Positions 10,101 to 19,300 of a DNA stretch of 64,000 bases are shown piece by piece. The translations under genes were made by a program, and so were the position numbers. Below the pieces are notes generated by a model. That model was not told where the DNA came from, made no database searches, and saw only the letters and a list, made by a program, of their open reading frames with translations. Position 1 is the first letter of the stretch. Each line of letters opens with the position of its first letter. The DNA comes from Bin25 sp965221765 (GTDB taxonomy: Bacteria > Bacteroidota > Bacteroidia > Flavobacteriales > Flavobacteriaceae), in assembly GCA_965221765.1 (NCBI GenBank), contig OZ244911.1:1798001-1862000 (forward strand). Reading direction: 5' to 3'.

Positions 10101-11167
10101 ATAGTCAAAGTTTTAGCCCATTAATCATTAATCAAAAGACCTCAGAAACCAACTTTTCCACCAAGAATCTCAATGATGATACTCAATATTATTGGAGAGT
10201 AAAAGCAATCGGTCAAGGAAACTGTCCTGATTCAGAATATTCTGCAATAAGCAATTTTAAAACCATAGACGATTCTTCTGATGATGCTGATCCCCAACCC
10301 CCACTTGATGAAAATGAGGATAAAGAAAAGGATATTGCAAATACTGAAGATGTAGATCAAGATGGTATTATTAATTCAGAAGATAATTGTCCTAAAATTC
10401 CAAACCCTGACCAATTAGATGCGGATAATAATGGAATTGGTAATCTATGTGATACGGCTTCATATCGAAACATCAGCATTTTGGTTCGTGATGTGAGTTG
10501 TGTGGGAAAAATGAATGGGATGATATCCATATCAGCTAATGCTTTGTCAAATTATTGGGTTTCTTTAAAGGGTATGGGGATTAATACGCAAAAAATATTT
10601 CATCAATCCGATGGGATTGAATTTAAATTGCTTCAGGCTGGAAACTATACGATTAACGTGGGGCCCAATCGAGAAAATACAAGAACGTTTGATATCACGA
10701 TCAATGATCCTCCTAATTTAATGGTCCAGACCAATATCAATAAAGCTCATCGAAGGCTGGACTTGACGTTGTCGGGATCGAATCAGTATCTTATAGATAT
10801 CAATGGAAGTATTACAGAAATCAACTATTCAGGTCGTCATTCAATTCCTATAAAGCAAGATATTGTCGATTTGAAAGTATCAACCTCTAATGGATGTCAA
10901 GGTATTTATCAAGAACGTCTCATGTTTGAAAATAAAGTGAGACTTTATCCAAATCCGGTAGAAGAACAATTAATGGTGACATTGCCCAAAAATTCGGATG
11001 CTATGATTGAAATATTTAATTCATCAGGTCAATTGGTGTTTAAATCTAGATGGTCTTCTTGGAATATTGAACATCTAGTTGATGTGCGGGATTTGCCTGT
11101 GGGTCTTTATGTGGTCATGGTGCACTATGATGGCCAAACCGAGTCATTCAAAATTTTGCGAAAATGA
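7178..11167 (+). CDS. PL8-family polysaccharide lyase with FnIII, thrombospondin type 3 and T9SS sorting domains
   Basis: This is a large secreted lyase (1329 residues) that should cleave a uronic-acid polysaccharide by beta-elimination. A signal peptide (about residues 1-30, ending FAQT) precedes an alpha-helical toroid (about 35-390) and the PL8 beta-sandwich domains. By alignment with the Pedobacter chondroitin AC lyase as I remember it, H277, Y286, R339 and E464 (in SPENLYGR) match the catalytic His, Tyr, Arg and Glu. WDWRRIPGTTT and YIVALGTGIRAGE are also family motifs. After residue 940 come a fibronectin-like domain ending YYWRVKAIG, a thrombospondin type 3 repeat (DQDGIINSEDNCP, DADNNGIGNLCD), and a type A T9SS C-terminal domain from RLYPNP. 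The substrate could be chondroitin, hyaluronan or a similar polymer. The stop overlaps the next start (ATGA). Confidence 0.93.
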   Translation: MRFMFDHMKIHHRIFLYFILLLLSIDNNFAQTTDPIDEIADKYQTWILGSSNLNYDNRFIETRHNRLMEHISEAEKSFSQLSATIEMGRMARVRNDVLLPLVLSYNYKGPDDKPNAGYQSEEIKANIIELYNRLYESGWNAENDALFKNPSDDNYRNHGILGLGNTQYNAASGYATAVFLSRKFLPDDILKRELATLNRLSAPAGPQFEVPVLFEVNGLNADLIIGILPSRLSYVLTLAPGEQRNNEMRYLQRMIHKALAIADGFADTIKSDFTVNHHKGVYLSAYGPRAIAAASVLAYILDGSPYRLNDISTENLIKALLAVRIYSNMYDHHKGAGGRAASTDGPIILVPFFAHLAQLNTPYQSELKGAFARYWNPSHPEFFSKFVNQVDARKEYISTMGQIEVSVDELELNVAREPAPNGHWYFHYAGMSAHRRGEWAALWKGQGKYHWDYEATTTSHSSPENLYGRHYSAGALMILNEGKPAVSGVRSGFQGPGWDWRRIPGTTTLNTTYDEMIFDNNTREYPNNIFNGGLNLNEDGLSSIDFQDRLTSVRAKKSFFYFDEYIVALGTGIRAGEQQELHTTLYQTVLEKPTDPNFLNDVRLEGIGQVENFSKQAVFLTDATGNAYYVPNPENLIMERITQTAPNDSGKRQLTGDYVSARLLHGTRPQDASYEYYIHVDGGKKGARGLAENIKNLFTIHVQSNDAHVVEYKSKSSMGYALMTENKSTGQLVDRTDIPSMVMTTETDQPGIIQIAVMNPDIGKIAGPFRYNDINDRQTWHAKPTIQPVTLTLIGQWDLVSGDGVSILSTDENSTQIRFDCIDGQSIGATLKTDAIALEAETNPQSINICEEDSVEITTQLSGIEENATVNFNLINPPSDIELSSEKSTDEAFNQQYRLILSQLNNLDLGKHDIEFAIKSGDRSIIQKISITKAQKISAPKLMSPNNGSEGIESPINLKWEASNGANEYIVEISDSQSFSPLIINQKTSETNFSTKNLNDDTQYYWRVKAIGQGNCPDSEYSAISNFKTIDDSSDDADPQPPLDENEDKEKDIANTEDVDQDGIINSEDNCPKIPNPDQLDADNNGIGNLCDTASYRNISILVRDVSCVGKMNGMISISANALSNYWVSLKGMGINTQKIFHQSDGIEFKLLQAGNYTINVGPNRENTRTFDITINDPPNLMVQTNINKAHRRLDLTLSGSNQYLIDINGSITEINYSGRHSIPIKQDIVDLKVSTSNGCQGIYQERLMFENKVRLYPNPVEEQLMVTLPKNSDAMIEIFNSSGQLVFKSRWSSWNIEHLVDVRDLPVGLYVVMVHYDGQTESFKILRK

Positions 11168-12636
11168 GATTTTGGACTATTATTTTGATCGTAATATTAT
11201 TGGGGTCTTGTGAAGATGACTTGACGGGGCTTCAACCCAAACGTTCTGATTCAACCAATGCTCTACCATCGGTAATACCGACTCCAACTGAAGTTTCGAT
11301 ACCAAGTCCAGCCATCCCATTGCTGGTAGCTCCTGAAAACAATAATACGTGTACTACTGAAGAACCTATTGATGATCAGAATAGCAATGTTACTTTTCGA
11401 TGGAGAGAATCCAATAATACAAGTAGTTATGAATTAAATATTGAGGCTACGGGGACTGGTCAAAACTTCAAAACAAGTAAAACCACAGATACCAATGCAG
11501 TAACAGTAGTCCTTGAGAGAGGATTGCCTTATTCTTGGTGGGTAGTATCAAAATCATCAAGCACGCAAAAAACAGCAAAAAGTGCTGTGTGGGCTTTTTA
11601 TTTAGAAAATAATCCCAATGAATCACATGTTCCTTTTCCTGCAAGTCTAAAATTTCCTGAAAACAATACATTCATTATGGCTGAAAAAGAAATTCAAGTA
11701 CGTTTTGAATGGGAAGGAAATGATTTAGATAATGATATTGCTTTTTATGAATTTCAGATGGGTAGATCAAAAGATGATTTGACTGCCATTGAAAGCGATT
11801 TGACACAAACTCAGATTGATTTGATGTTGGAAACAGATCAAGAATATTATTGGCAGATTCATACCAGAGATCAAACCGAGCATGTTTCAACCTCCGAGGT
11901 ATACAGATTGGTTATCAATAGTAAAGAAAAAGAAGAAACTGATTCCAAACCAATCCAAACGAATGGGAATGAGTCTTCAGAACCCAATAGTAGTAATCCT
12001 GACACTTCTCAGTCCGGTAATGATCCTGAGACGCCTCAAACTAGTGATACTGATTCAAATGCATCTGATGAAAATACAAGGACAATAACCTTGGAAGTCA
12101 TAGAAGACACTTGGCTTGTGGGAAGGAACGGATCAAGTAAATCAATTGAAGCTAATGGTACTGCGAATACTCTAGTTTCTAGTACAGGGGATAAAGACGA
12201 TGATTATAGAAGATTTTTACTCAAATTTTCACTAGGAGATATCCAAGTGTCGACCATAAAAAGAGCCACGCTACACTTGACCGCTGATAGGGATTGGACG
12301 AAAGCAGAAACAGCTTTTGGAGGAGCCACAACACAACAAGTGTATCATGTTTTGGATGATCGTTGGATGGAATCAGATTTAAACGCGAATACCGAACCTA
12401 GTTTTGATACTAGTCCTATAACGACATTTACTGCAAATTCAACCGTTGGAAATGCCAAAGAAGCATCGCCTCCAATCGTTCACCAATACGATATAACCAA
12501 TGTATTTGACAAGGATACCGATGGCATCGTATCATTGAGAATAACAACAGGGGATACCTCAGGACAAAGAATAACCTATTTTTCTAAGGATAGTGCAACG
12601 AATATCCCCAAACTTGTCATAGAAGTTTCTCCATGA
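11164..12636 (+). CDS. Surface lipoprotein with FnIII-like domains, Ser/Thr-rich linker and CBM96/DNRLRE-type domain
   Basis: This is a candidate glycan-binding protein coupled to the lyase. The N-terminus MRFWTIILIVILLGSC is a clear lipoprotein signal followed by EDD. Residues about 50-150 and 155-255 resemble fibronectin-type modules (YELNIEATG, PYSWWVVSKSS; FEWEGNDLDNDIAFYEFQMG, YYWQIHTRDQ). Residues about 258-305 are a low-complexity Ser/Asn/Asp/Thr linker. Residues about 310-490 form a CBM96/DNRLRE-type domain (RRFLLKFSLGDI, ADRDWTKAETAFGG, HQYDITNVFDKDTDG, IPKLVIEVSP), a clear paralogue of the C-terminus of the 4471-5907 protein. The start ATG overlaps the PL8 stop by four bases, so the two are probably made together. 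No catalytic domain is seen. Confidence 0.85.
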   Translation: MRFWTIILIVILLGSCEDDLTGLQPKRSDSTNALPSVIPTPTEVSIPSPAIPLLVAPENNNTCTTEEPIDDQNSNVTFRWRESNNTSSYELNIEATGTGQNFKTSKTTDTNAVTVVLERGLPYSWWVVSKSSSTQKTAKSAVWAFYLENNPNESHVPFPASLKFPENNTFIMAEKEIQVRFEWEGNDLDNDIAFYEFQMGRSKDDLTAIESDLTQTQIDLMLETDQEYYWQIHTRDQTEHVSTSEVYRLVINSKEKEETDSKPIQTNGNESSEPNSSNPDTSQSGNDPETPQTSDTDSNASDENTRTITLEVIEDTWLVGRNGSSKSIEANGTANTLVSSTGDKDDDYRRFLLKFSLGDIQVSTIKRATLHLTADRDWTKAETAFGGATTQQVYHVLDDRWMESDLNANTEPSFDTSPITTFTANSTVGNAKEASPPIVHQYDITNVFDKDTDGIVSLRITTGDTSGQRITYFSKDSATNIPKLVIEVSP

Positions 12637-12689
12637 ATACTTTATCGATAAAAAATAGCAAAAGTGTTTAAACTTTAATCCAATCAAAA

Positions 12690-15600
12690 GTGAAACGTCT
12701 CATACTCTTAGTACTTCTTTTTATTATTGGTTCTTGTGCTGAAGACTATCAAGATGAATTTGATAATTTAAATGCTCAGATCGCAGAATTAAAGAATATC
12801 CAATCGAATTTTTCAACCATCATTAATTCGATGGAATCAGTCAAATCAACGATAGCCACCCTTGAAACAAAAATTTCAGATATCGAAAACAATACGGTGG
12901 TCATTCATTCTTTAATCAGCACGTTAACTGCCAATCAAAATCAAATCAAGTCAACGCTAACTGAGTTAGGGATTGAAATAAAAAATGCTCAAACCGTTGT
13001 AAATCAAATTACTGAAGTCGTTGAATCAACAGAAAAAAACCAGATTGATGAAAATTTTTTAAAAGAATTAGAACAACGATTAACAAAAGTAATACAAGAA
13101 GAAGACCAAGAAAAATTTATCGACATTGATGAAAATTTTTTAAAAGAATTAGAACAACGATTAACAAAAGTAATACAAGAAGAAGACCAAGAAAAATTTA
13201 TCGACCAACTAAATACAATTAATCAGCAGATCGAAGCACTTAAAAATCAATTAGAATTATTGGTGGATACCCAGGCTGATTTTTATTCGGGTTCTCCAGA
13301 AATAAGCACCACGGGTAGTTTAAATTTTTTTCACTCCATCAAAACAAATCTGAAGTATATCCAAGGAAACTTTACTATTCGAACCTTGCAAGGAATGGAT
13401 ATTCAAAAACTGAATGAAATCATTTCATCCATTGATTATATTTCTGGGAATCTCATCATACAAGCACAAAATAAAGATGGTCCGCCGGTATACTTTGATA
13501 ATATAGAGGCGGTTGATGGTAATATATTAATCCATCAAGTGGGGAATATCGATTTTCCAAAACTAGTCAAGGTCAATAATTTAGTCATTTCAGATCGCTA
13601 TGAAGCGAGCATTAATTCTGTTGCATTTCCTTTATTAGAAGGGATTAAATCATTTTCTACTGGGCCCTTGGATTCGGCTGTAGCATTATTTTCTAATGGG
13701 AATCATACAATTGAATTGAATCATCTGAATGATTTGAATTTAGGTTCTTTGGTAAACTACCCCAATAGCTTGACAATCAAAATAGCTAATGATGGTGCCA
13801 TCAATCTAAAAAAGTTAGAATCCATAGAAACCAACCCTAAAACCCCCATCAGAACATTAACAATACAAGGGCCGAAATTGGCTGAATTGCATGCATTTAA
13901 AGATGGGAAAATCGTTGAATTAGAGGATGTTTTTTCTGCTGAATTCCCGGCATTTAAAGGACATTTAAAAATTGCTTCAGATGTAAGATTGGTCAAAGCC
14001 AAAGTAAATGAATTGACAATAGCAACTAATAATGATCTTGAAAGACTAGAACTTGAATCAATCAATAATCAATTTAAACTAGATACGAGTGATCTTTCAG
14101 ATTTAGAAGAATTTAAGTTCGATGGTCTCGCTGAAGAAATAAAATTAATCAATAACTCGGATCTAAAATCAATTGATTTAAGAGGCGAAATCAAAATAGT
14201 ACATGTCATCAATTCGGATGTTGACGGATACTTAAATCTAAATCATATCAATTTAGATAAGGAGAGAGAGGGAACCTTAAAAGTCATCGATAACGGAGAT
14301 ATCACCACCTTAAGGGTTCCAAACATCAATAATCTGCAAGTATTAGAAATCCAAAGTAATGAGGAATTATCATCTATTGAATTTCCGGCCTTAAGTTCGG
14401 CTCAAAATAAGCTAGGTGAAGTATCCATAAAAATAGGAGGCCTTGGATTTGAAAATGATTTATCAGCAACTCAAATTATCGAATTTGAAGATGATTCTGA
14501 TGAAAAAACCAATCCAGTGGGCGTCATACGTTCGGGTTCTGGATTAACAGAACTCAGCAGTTATTTTCAATCGGCACTATCTAAAAATGGAGATATCAGT
14601 GTTTATTTTGATCGAGCGGATTCCTTTCAAGAAGGAAAAGATAATCCTACTTCAATTGTTGAAATTACTACTGAGAATCAAAATAATTTGCTTTTGATTC
14701 GAAGAGTTGGCAATAAAGCAACCGAGGGTATTAAAGCCAAAAGAGGATTTGTGATTACGCCAGAGAGTCGTTCGCCATCAGTTACCATAAAAGCCAACGG
14801 AGTTGAAAAAACGATTCAATTAACAGAAGGCGGATCCAGTAGAAATTGGGCAGAACAAATCAAAGAAGATGAAGAAGATTCTAATTTTTTTTCAGTGAAT
14901 GATGTCGACATAGATGTTTTTGCTGGTGGCATTCCTCAATCCACCATTACTTCTGATTTGGTGGATACCCCCTTGACTCAAGCCAATATTGATGCCATGA
15001 CCAATACTATCACTGATGAAGCTCCTTATATTCAGTTAACCATCGGGAATCCATCAGAATTATATTCTCGTTCACATACGCTATTCCTAGATCCCACTCA
15101 ATTAAGTGATGATTTTGAACCAGAAATTTTTACGAGCAAACTATTTCATGCAACAAGTTTAATAGAGTTGACTACGTCGATGAATCAACATCAGATTTTA
15201 GATACTCTTATCAGTGCTTTTCCCAATGCCATCAATAACAGCAGAACTAGAGGTGGAGGAGTTATTTCGCCTACAAAACCGGGTAATATAGATTTTAATA
15301 TTGAATCCATACCCAATACATTCAATTATGTCATTTCGGCCTATGACCAGAGTGATCGTTTTGATGGTATCCCTGTTGAAATAACAAGCAATATTCGATT
15401 TGGCACTTCTAATATTGATCCCACAGGTGGATTAAAAAGCTTACAGGCCACGAGAATGAAAGGAAATTCAATAGTTGTCACATTAGAATCTAATATCCCT
15501 GGGGCGACCAATTCTGTCATTGGGCAACCTACTTTTGTTGAGAGTCAGAGCAGAAAACCTAATCCAGTGGACAATGCATCTGAAAATGTTGTTTATATCA

Positions 15601-15749
15601 CACCTGGAAGTTCAGTAGAACTATATTCAAAAGGTGACTATGGCGGGAGACGATATTTAAGATCTCCGGAAAGAACTAGGACAGGCGTCGATGTAGATTT
15701 AAATGAATCAGGGTCCTTTATTTTATACAAACTAGATTGGATTGAGTGA
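12690..15749 (+). CDS. Large coiled-coil and beta-repeat surface lipoprotein, function unknown (end of PUL 1)
   Basis: The protein has 1019 residues. The start is a GTG placed just before a good lipoprotein signal (KRLILLVLLFIIGSC, then AEDYQDE); no ATG fits. Residues about 25-195 are predicted coiled coil (NAQIAELKNIQSN, STIATLETKISDIE, INQQIEALKNQLELL) and contain a perfect 27-residue tandem duplication. Residues about 205-650 repeat short beta-strand units of the type SGNLIIQAQ, VDGNILIHQVGN, KVNNLVISD, LKSIDLRGEIKIVHV, resembling the receptor-L-domain or leucine-rich beta-helix architecture. The remainder (about 650-1019) has no family I recognise. It sits 53 bases after the second binding lipoprotein and ends PUL 1, so a role in holding or binding polysaccharide at the surface is an inference only. 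Confidence 0.8.
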   Translation: MKRLILLVLLFIIGSCAEDYQDEFDNLNAQIAELKNIQSNFSTIINSMESVKSTIATLETKISDIENNTVVIHSLISTLTANQNQIKSTLTELGIEIKNAQTVVNQITEVVESTEKNQIDENFLKELEQRLTKVIQEEDQEKFIDIDENFLKELEQRLTKVIQEEDQEKFIDQLNTINQQIEALKNQLELLVDTQADFYSGSPEISTTGSLNFFHSIKTNLKYIQGNFTIRTLQGMDIQKLNEIISSIDYISGNLIIQAQNKDGPPVYFDNIEAVDGNILIHQVGNIDFPKLVKVNNLVISDRYEASINSVAFPLLEGIKSFSTGPLDSAVALFSNGNHTIELNHLNDLNLGSLVNYPNSLTIKIANDGAINLKKLESIETNPKTPIRTLTIQGPKLAELHAFKDGKIVELEDVFSAEFPAFKGHLKIASDVRLVKAKVNELTIATNNDLERLELESINNQFKLDTSDLSDLEEFKFDGLAEEIKLINNSDLKSIDLRGEIKIVHVINSDVDGYLNLNHINLDKEREGTLKVIDNGDITTLRVPNINNLQVLEIQSNEELSSIEFPALSSAQNKLGEVSIKIGGLGFENDLSATQIIEFEDDSDEKTNPVGVIRSGSGLTELSSYFQSALSKNGDISVYFDRADSFQEGKDNPTSIVEITTENQNNLLLIRRVGNKATEGIKAKRGFVITPESRSPSVTIKANGVEKTIQLTEGGSSRNWAEQIKEDEEDSNFFSVNDVDIDVFAGGIPQSTITSDLVDTPLTQANIDAMTNTITDEAPYIQLTIGNPSELYSRSHTLFLDPTQLSDDFEPEIFTSKLFHATSLIELTTSMNQHQILDTLISAFPNAINNSRTRGGGVISPTKPGNIDFNIESIPNTFNYVISAYDQSDRFDGIPVEITSNIRFGTSNIDPTGGLKSLQATRMKGNSIVVTLESNIPGATNSVIGQPTFVESQSRKPNPVDNASENVVYITPGSSVELYSKGDYGGRRYLRSPERTRTGVDVDLNESGSFILYKLDWIE
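13044..13205 (+). repeat. Perfect 81-bp tandem duplication inside the coiled coil
   Basis: Bases 13044-13124 and 13125-13205 are identical over all 81 positions and encode the same 27 residues, which begin IDENFLKELEQRL and end QEKFID. The reading frame is kept. The flanking bases differ, so the unit is exactly two copies. Absence of even silent differences indicates a recent duplication. Confidence 0.95.
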
Positions 15750-15900
15750 TATAAAAGTTGAACCCCACACCCTTCTATAGATAGCCGTTATAAATGATCA
15801 TCTGAAGTGGTTCATCATGCTTCATTCGGATTTACCTCCCAACTAGATACACAGTATCAAAAAATAACTTTATTTTGCACGCCTATAAGGCTAAGTAAAT

Positions 15901-15974
15901 GCCGATGTAGCTCAGCTGGCTAGAGCAGCTGATTTGTAATCAGCAGGTCGTGGGTTCGAGTCCCTCCATCGGCT
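15901..15974 (+). tRNA. tRNA-Thr (anticodon UGU)
   Basis: The acceptor stem GCCGATG pairs with CATCGGC, and a T discriminator follows. The anticodon loop TTTGTAA, held by GCTGA/TCAGC, reads UGU. The T-arm GTGGGTTCGAGTCCCTC is canonical. CCA is not encoded. It is the first of three clustered tRNAs lying between the two polysaccharide loci. Confidence 0.97.
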
Positions 15975-15988
15975 CAAATAAATCCTAA

Positions 15989-16071
15989 GGGGAGATACTC
16001 AAGCGGTCAACGAGGACAGACTGTAAATCTGTTGTTTTTTAACTTCGTAGGTTCGAATCCTGCTCTCCCCA
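15989..16071 (+). tRNA. tRNA-Tyr (anticodon GUA)
   Basis: The acceptor GGGGAGA pairs with TCTCCCC and A is the discriminator. The anticodon stem ACAGA/TCTGT encloses CTGTAAA, giving GUA. A long variable arm marks it as a class II tRNA, as expected for bacterial tRNA-Tyr. It lies 14 bases after tRNA-Thr. Confidence 0.96.
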
Positions 16072-16090
16072 CTACCATCGATTTGTTTTG

Positions 16091-16163
16091 GCGAGAGTAG
16101 CTCAGTTGGTAGAGCATCAGCCTTCCAAGCTGAGGGCCGCGGGTTCGAATCCCGTCTCTCGCT
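16091..16163 (+). tRNA. tRNA-Gly (anticodon UCC)
   Basis: The acceptor GCGAGAG pairs with CTCTCGC and T is the discriminator. The anticodon loop CTTCCAA between TCAGC and GCTGA reads UCC. A T-run (CTTTTTATT) follows directly and may help end the tRNA transcript. Confidence 0.97.
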
Positions 16164-16362
16164 CTTTTTATTGGTTGAAATTAAATTTGGTCTTATTTAC
16201 TGCAATGATTCTTTTGATGAATGACAAAAAAGCATGGTAACATAAAACTTGATAAGTAGTTTAGACTTCATAAAAATAATTAAGAGTTTCATTAGGATTA
16301 ATACTTATATTCGCAATTGAAAGTGATTCTTACGTTTTGATTCGATTTGACAATGTTTCATC

Positions 16363-19300
16363 GTGATAAAAAAGCAGATTTTATTAAAAACTTTTGGCTT
16401 TATTTTATGGATTGTTTTACTCATTAATCATAGGTCCTTTGGTCAAATTCAAGGAATCGTTTTGGATGCGGAGAGCAACCAACCGCTCATGGGAGCAACG
16501 GTTAAACCAAGTCAATTTCCTAACTTAAGTGCTATCACCGATATTGATGGAAAATTTGCCATTCAACTCGATGGAAGTCAAGAGTTTACCATCTCATTCA
16601 TTGGATATAAAACCCAAACGGTATTGGTCGACTCCGAGACAGAGCAAACGATTTTTCTTCAGCCAGATGCGATGGTCATGGATGCTGTGGTGGTGACTGC
16701 TTTAGGAATTTCAAGAGATGAAAAATCCTTGGGTTATGCTGTGCAGTCCATCGATCAAGAGGTCTTTGAAAATAACACATCGGTCAATGTGCTTGGTAAA
16801 TTATCTGGATTGGTTGCTGGACTCAATATCAGCCCGAGTGGTGGTGGTCCTGCAGCATCAAATAGAGTATTGATTCGTGGAAGTAGTTCACTGACGGGAA
16901 GTGATCAACCACTTTTTGTTATCGATGGATTTATTGTCAATAGTGAACCAGGTGATAACCGAGCAACACAAGATGGCGGTCTCGATTTTGGTGATCCGTT
17001 GAGCACCATCAATCCCGATGATATTGAATCCGTGACGGTTCTCAAAGGACCAGGTGCTACAGCCCTTTATGGTTCATTAGGTACCAATGGTGTGATTGTT
17101 ATTGAAACCAAAAAGGGGAGACAAGGAAAAGATTTAGATATTCAAATAAGTACTTCTATTTTATTTGAGCAACCCTATATTTTTCCAGAGTTTCAAAATG
17201 AATTTGGTCGAGGAGCTCAAGGCACGTTTACCGCCTTGAATACTTTGAGTTTTGGGCCCGCATATGATGGTCGTTCTATCACCAATTGGTTGGGAGAACA
17301 GAAAACTTATCAATCCGTTGAAAATCAAATGGAATCATTTTTTCGTACAGGCATTAATCATAACCATAATGTGCAGTTAACAGCCAGTGATGATAAAAAT
17401 CAATTTCGCCTTTCGGCTAGTTTATATGATGTATTAAGTATCATGCCCAATAGCGATTTAAATCGAAAAACAGCCAGTATTACCTATTCTCGAAAGTTTG
17501 ATCAAAAATTAACTCTCACAACGAAAGTCAATTATTTCAATCAAAATGTTTTTAATCGGCCCAATTTGGGAGGCTCTCCTGATAATCCGGTAAGGAACTT
17601 TTATATCATGCCTCGATCGGTTATTTTGAACGATTTACAGCCATATATTGATGAAGAAGGAAAAGTCATTACTTGGGATGGCAAAACACAAGGATCTTTT
17701 AACCAAAATCCATACTGGGCAATCCATCTCAATACCAACTCAGATATCAGAGAACGGTTGATAGGATTTTTTAAACTAGATTTTGAGATTTTTTCTTGGC
17801 TTAATGGAAGTGGTCGGGCAGGCTGGGATTACATCTTTGATGAGAGAGAAAATAGAATTGCTGAAAATACGGTGTATAAAACCTCTCCAGTTGCAAGTTT
17901 TCGATACGGCATAAGTAATCGACTGATATCTAATTATGATTTTTTATTAACAACCCAACGAGAATTTGGGCTGATTGATGTTAATCTGACGTCTGGAGTG
18001 AGTTCTATTGATACTCAGTTTGACAGTTTATCATCAAATGGGGATGATATGGTCAATCCAAGCTTATGGGTGGTGAATAACTTTAGAGAAATTGAATCGT
18101 CTCAAGGTATCGCTCAAAGACGTCTAAATTCTGTTTTTACGACACTTGATTTGGATTGGAAAAACCAATTCTATGCGAATTTTACATATCGAAATGATTG
18201 GAATTCGGTCCTTCCAAAAGAAAATAGAAGTTTTGCTTATTGGAGTTCAAATTTTAGTTGGATTGCTACAGAAACAATATCTCAGCTTCCCAACTTTTTT
18301 GAATTTTTAAAACTTAGAGCTTCTTATGCCAAAGTGGGAAATGCCAATAGTCTTTCAACTAGTGCTCTCTTTTTTACCTATACGCCATCCACAGGACATT
18401 TGGGGCAACCTTTTACTCGAGTTCCAAGAATTGGCCCCAATTCTGAAATCAAACCCGAAAGTACCACAGCCATTGAATTGGGTCTAGATGTACGATTATT
18501 TGGTGGTCGAGCAAATATTGATTTTAGTTGGTATCGCAATGATTCAACCGATCAGATATTCACAGCTCCTGTGGCTAGTACCACAGGTTTTGAAAATCAA
18601 TGGATTAATTCAGGGTCTATACGCAATGAAGGATTTGAATTTGTGTTATCTGGAAAACCGATTGAAAAACCAAGTTTTTCATGGTCCATCAATGCCAATG
18701 CCGCATTGAATTCCAATGAAGTGTTAGAATTAACAGAAGAACTACCGATTTTAATTTTAGGAGGTAGTCGTGCCGGCATCAGTATTCAAGCAAGATCAGG
18801 TCAACGAAGTGATTTACTGGTCGGCTCGCGATATGAAAAGACTGAATTAGGTCAATTTGTCATCGATGAATTTAATTTACCGGCGGTAGACATTGAAGAT
18901 GATGGCAATGCTGATTTTGTTCTTGGACAAGTGCAACCTGATTGGCTATTGGGTCTCAATAGCAGTTTGAATTATAAAAATATTGCATTCTATTTTGCTT
19001 TGGATGCTCAATTTGGAGGGGTTATTTATAGTTCATCCTATGCCGTAGGATCGGCTGTAGGCACATTAGAAAATACCATCGAAGGAAGAAATGGCTGGTA
19101 TCAATCTGAACAAGAGAGAATTGCATTGGGATACCGACCAGATCAATGGACTCCAACCAATGGCGTCCCTATCGAAGGAGTCGATGAACAAGGAAATCCC
19201 ATTAAACACTTCGTTAATCCCCAGCGATATTGGAGCCGATTATCGGGCATTAATGAAGCGAATGTTTTTGATTCTTCATTTATTCGGTTGCGAGAATTAT

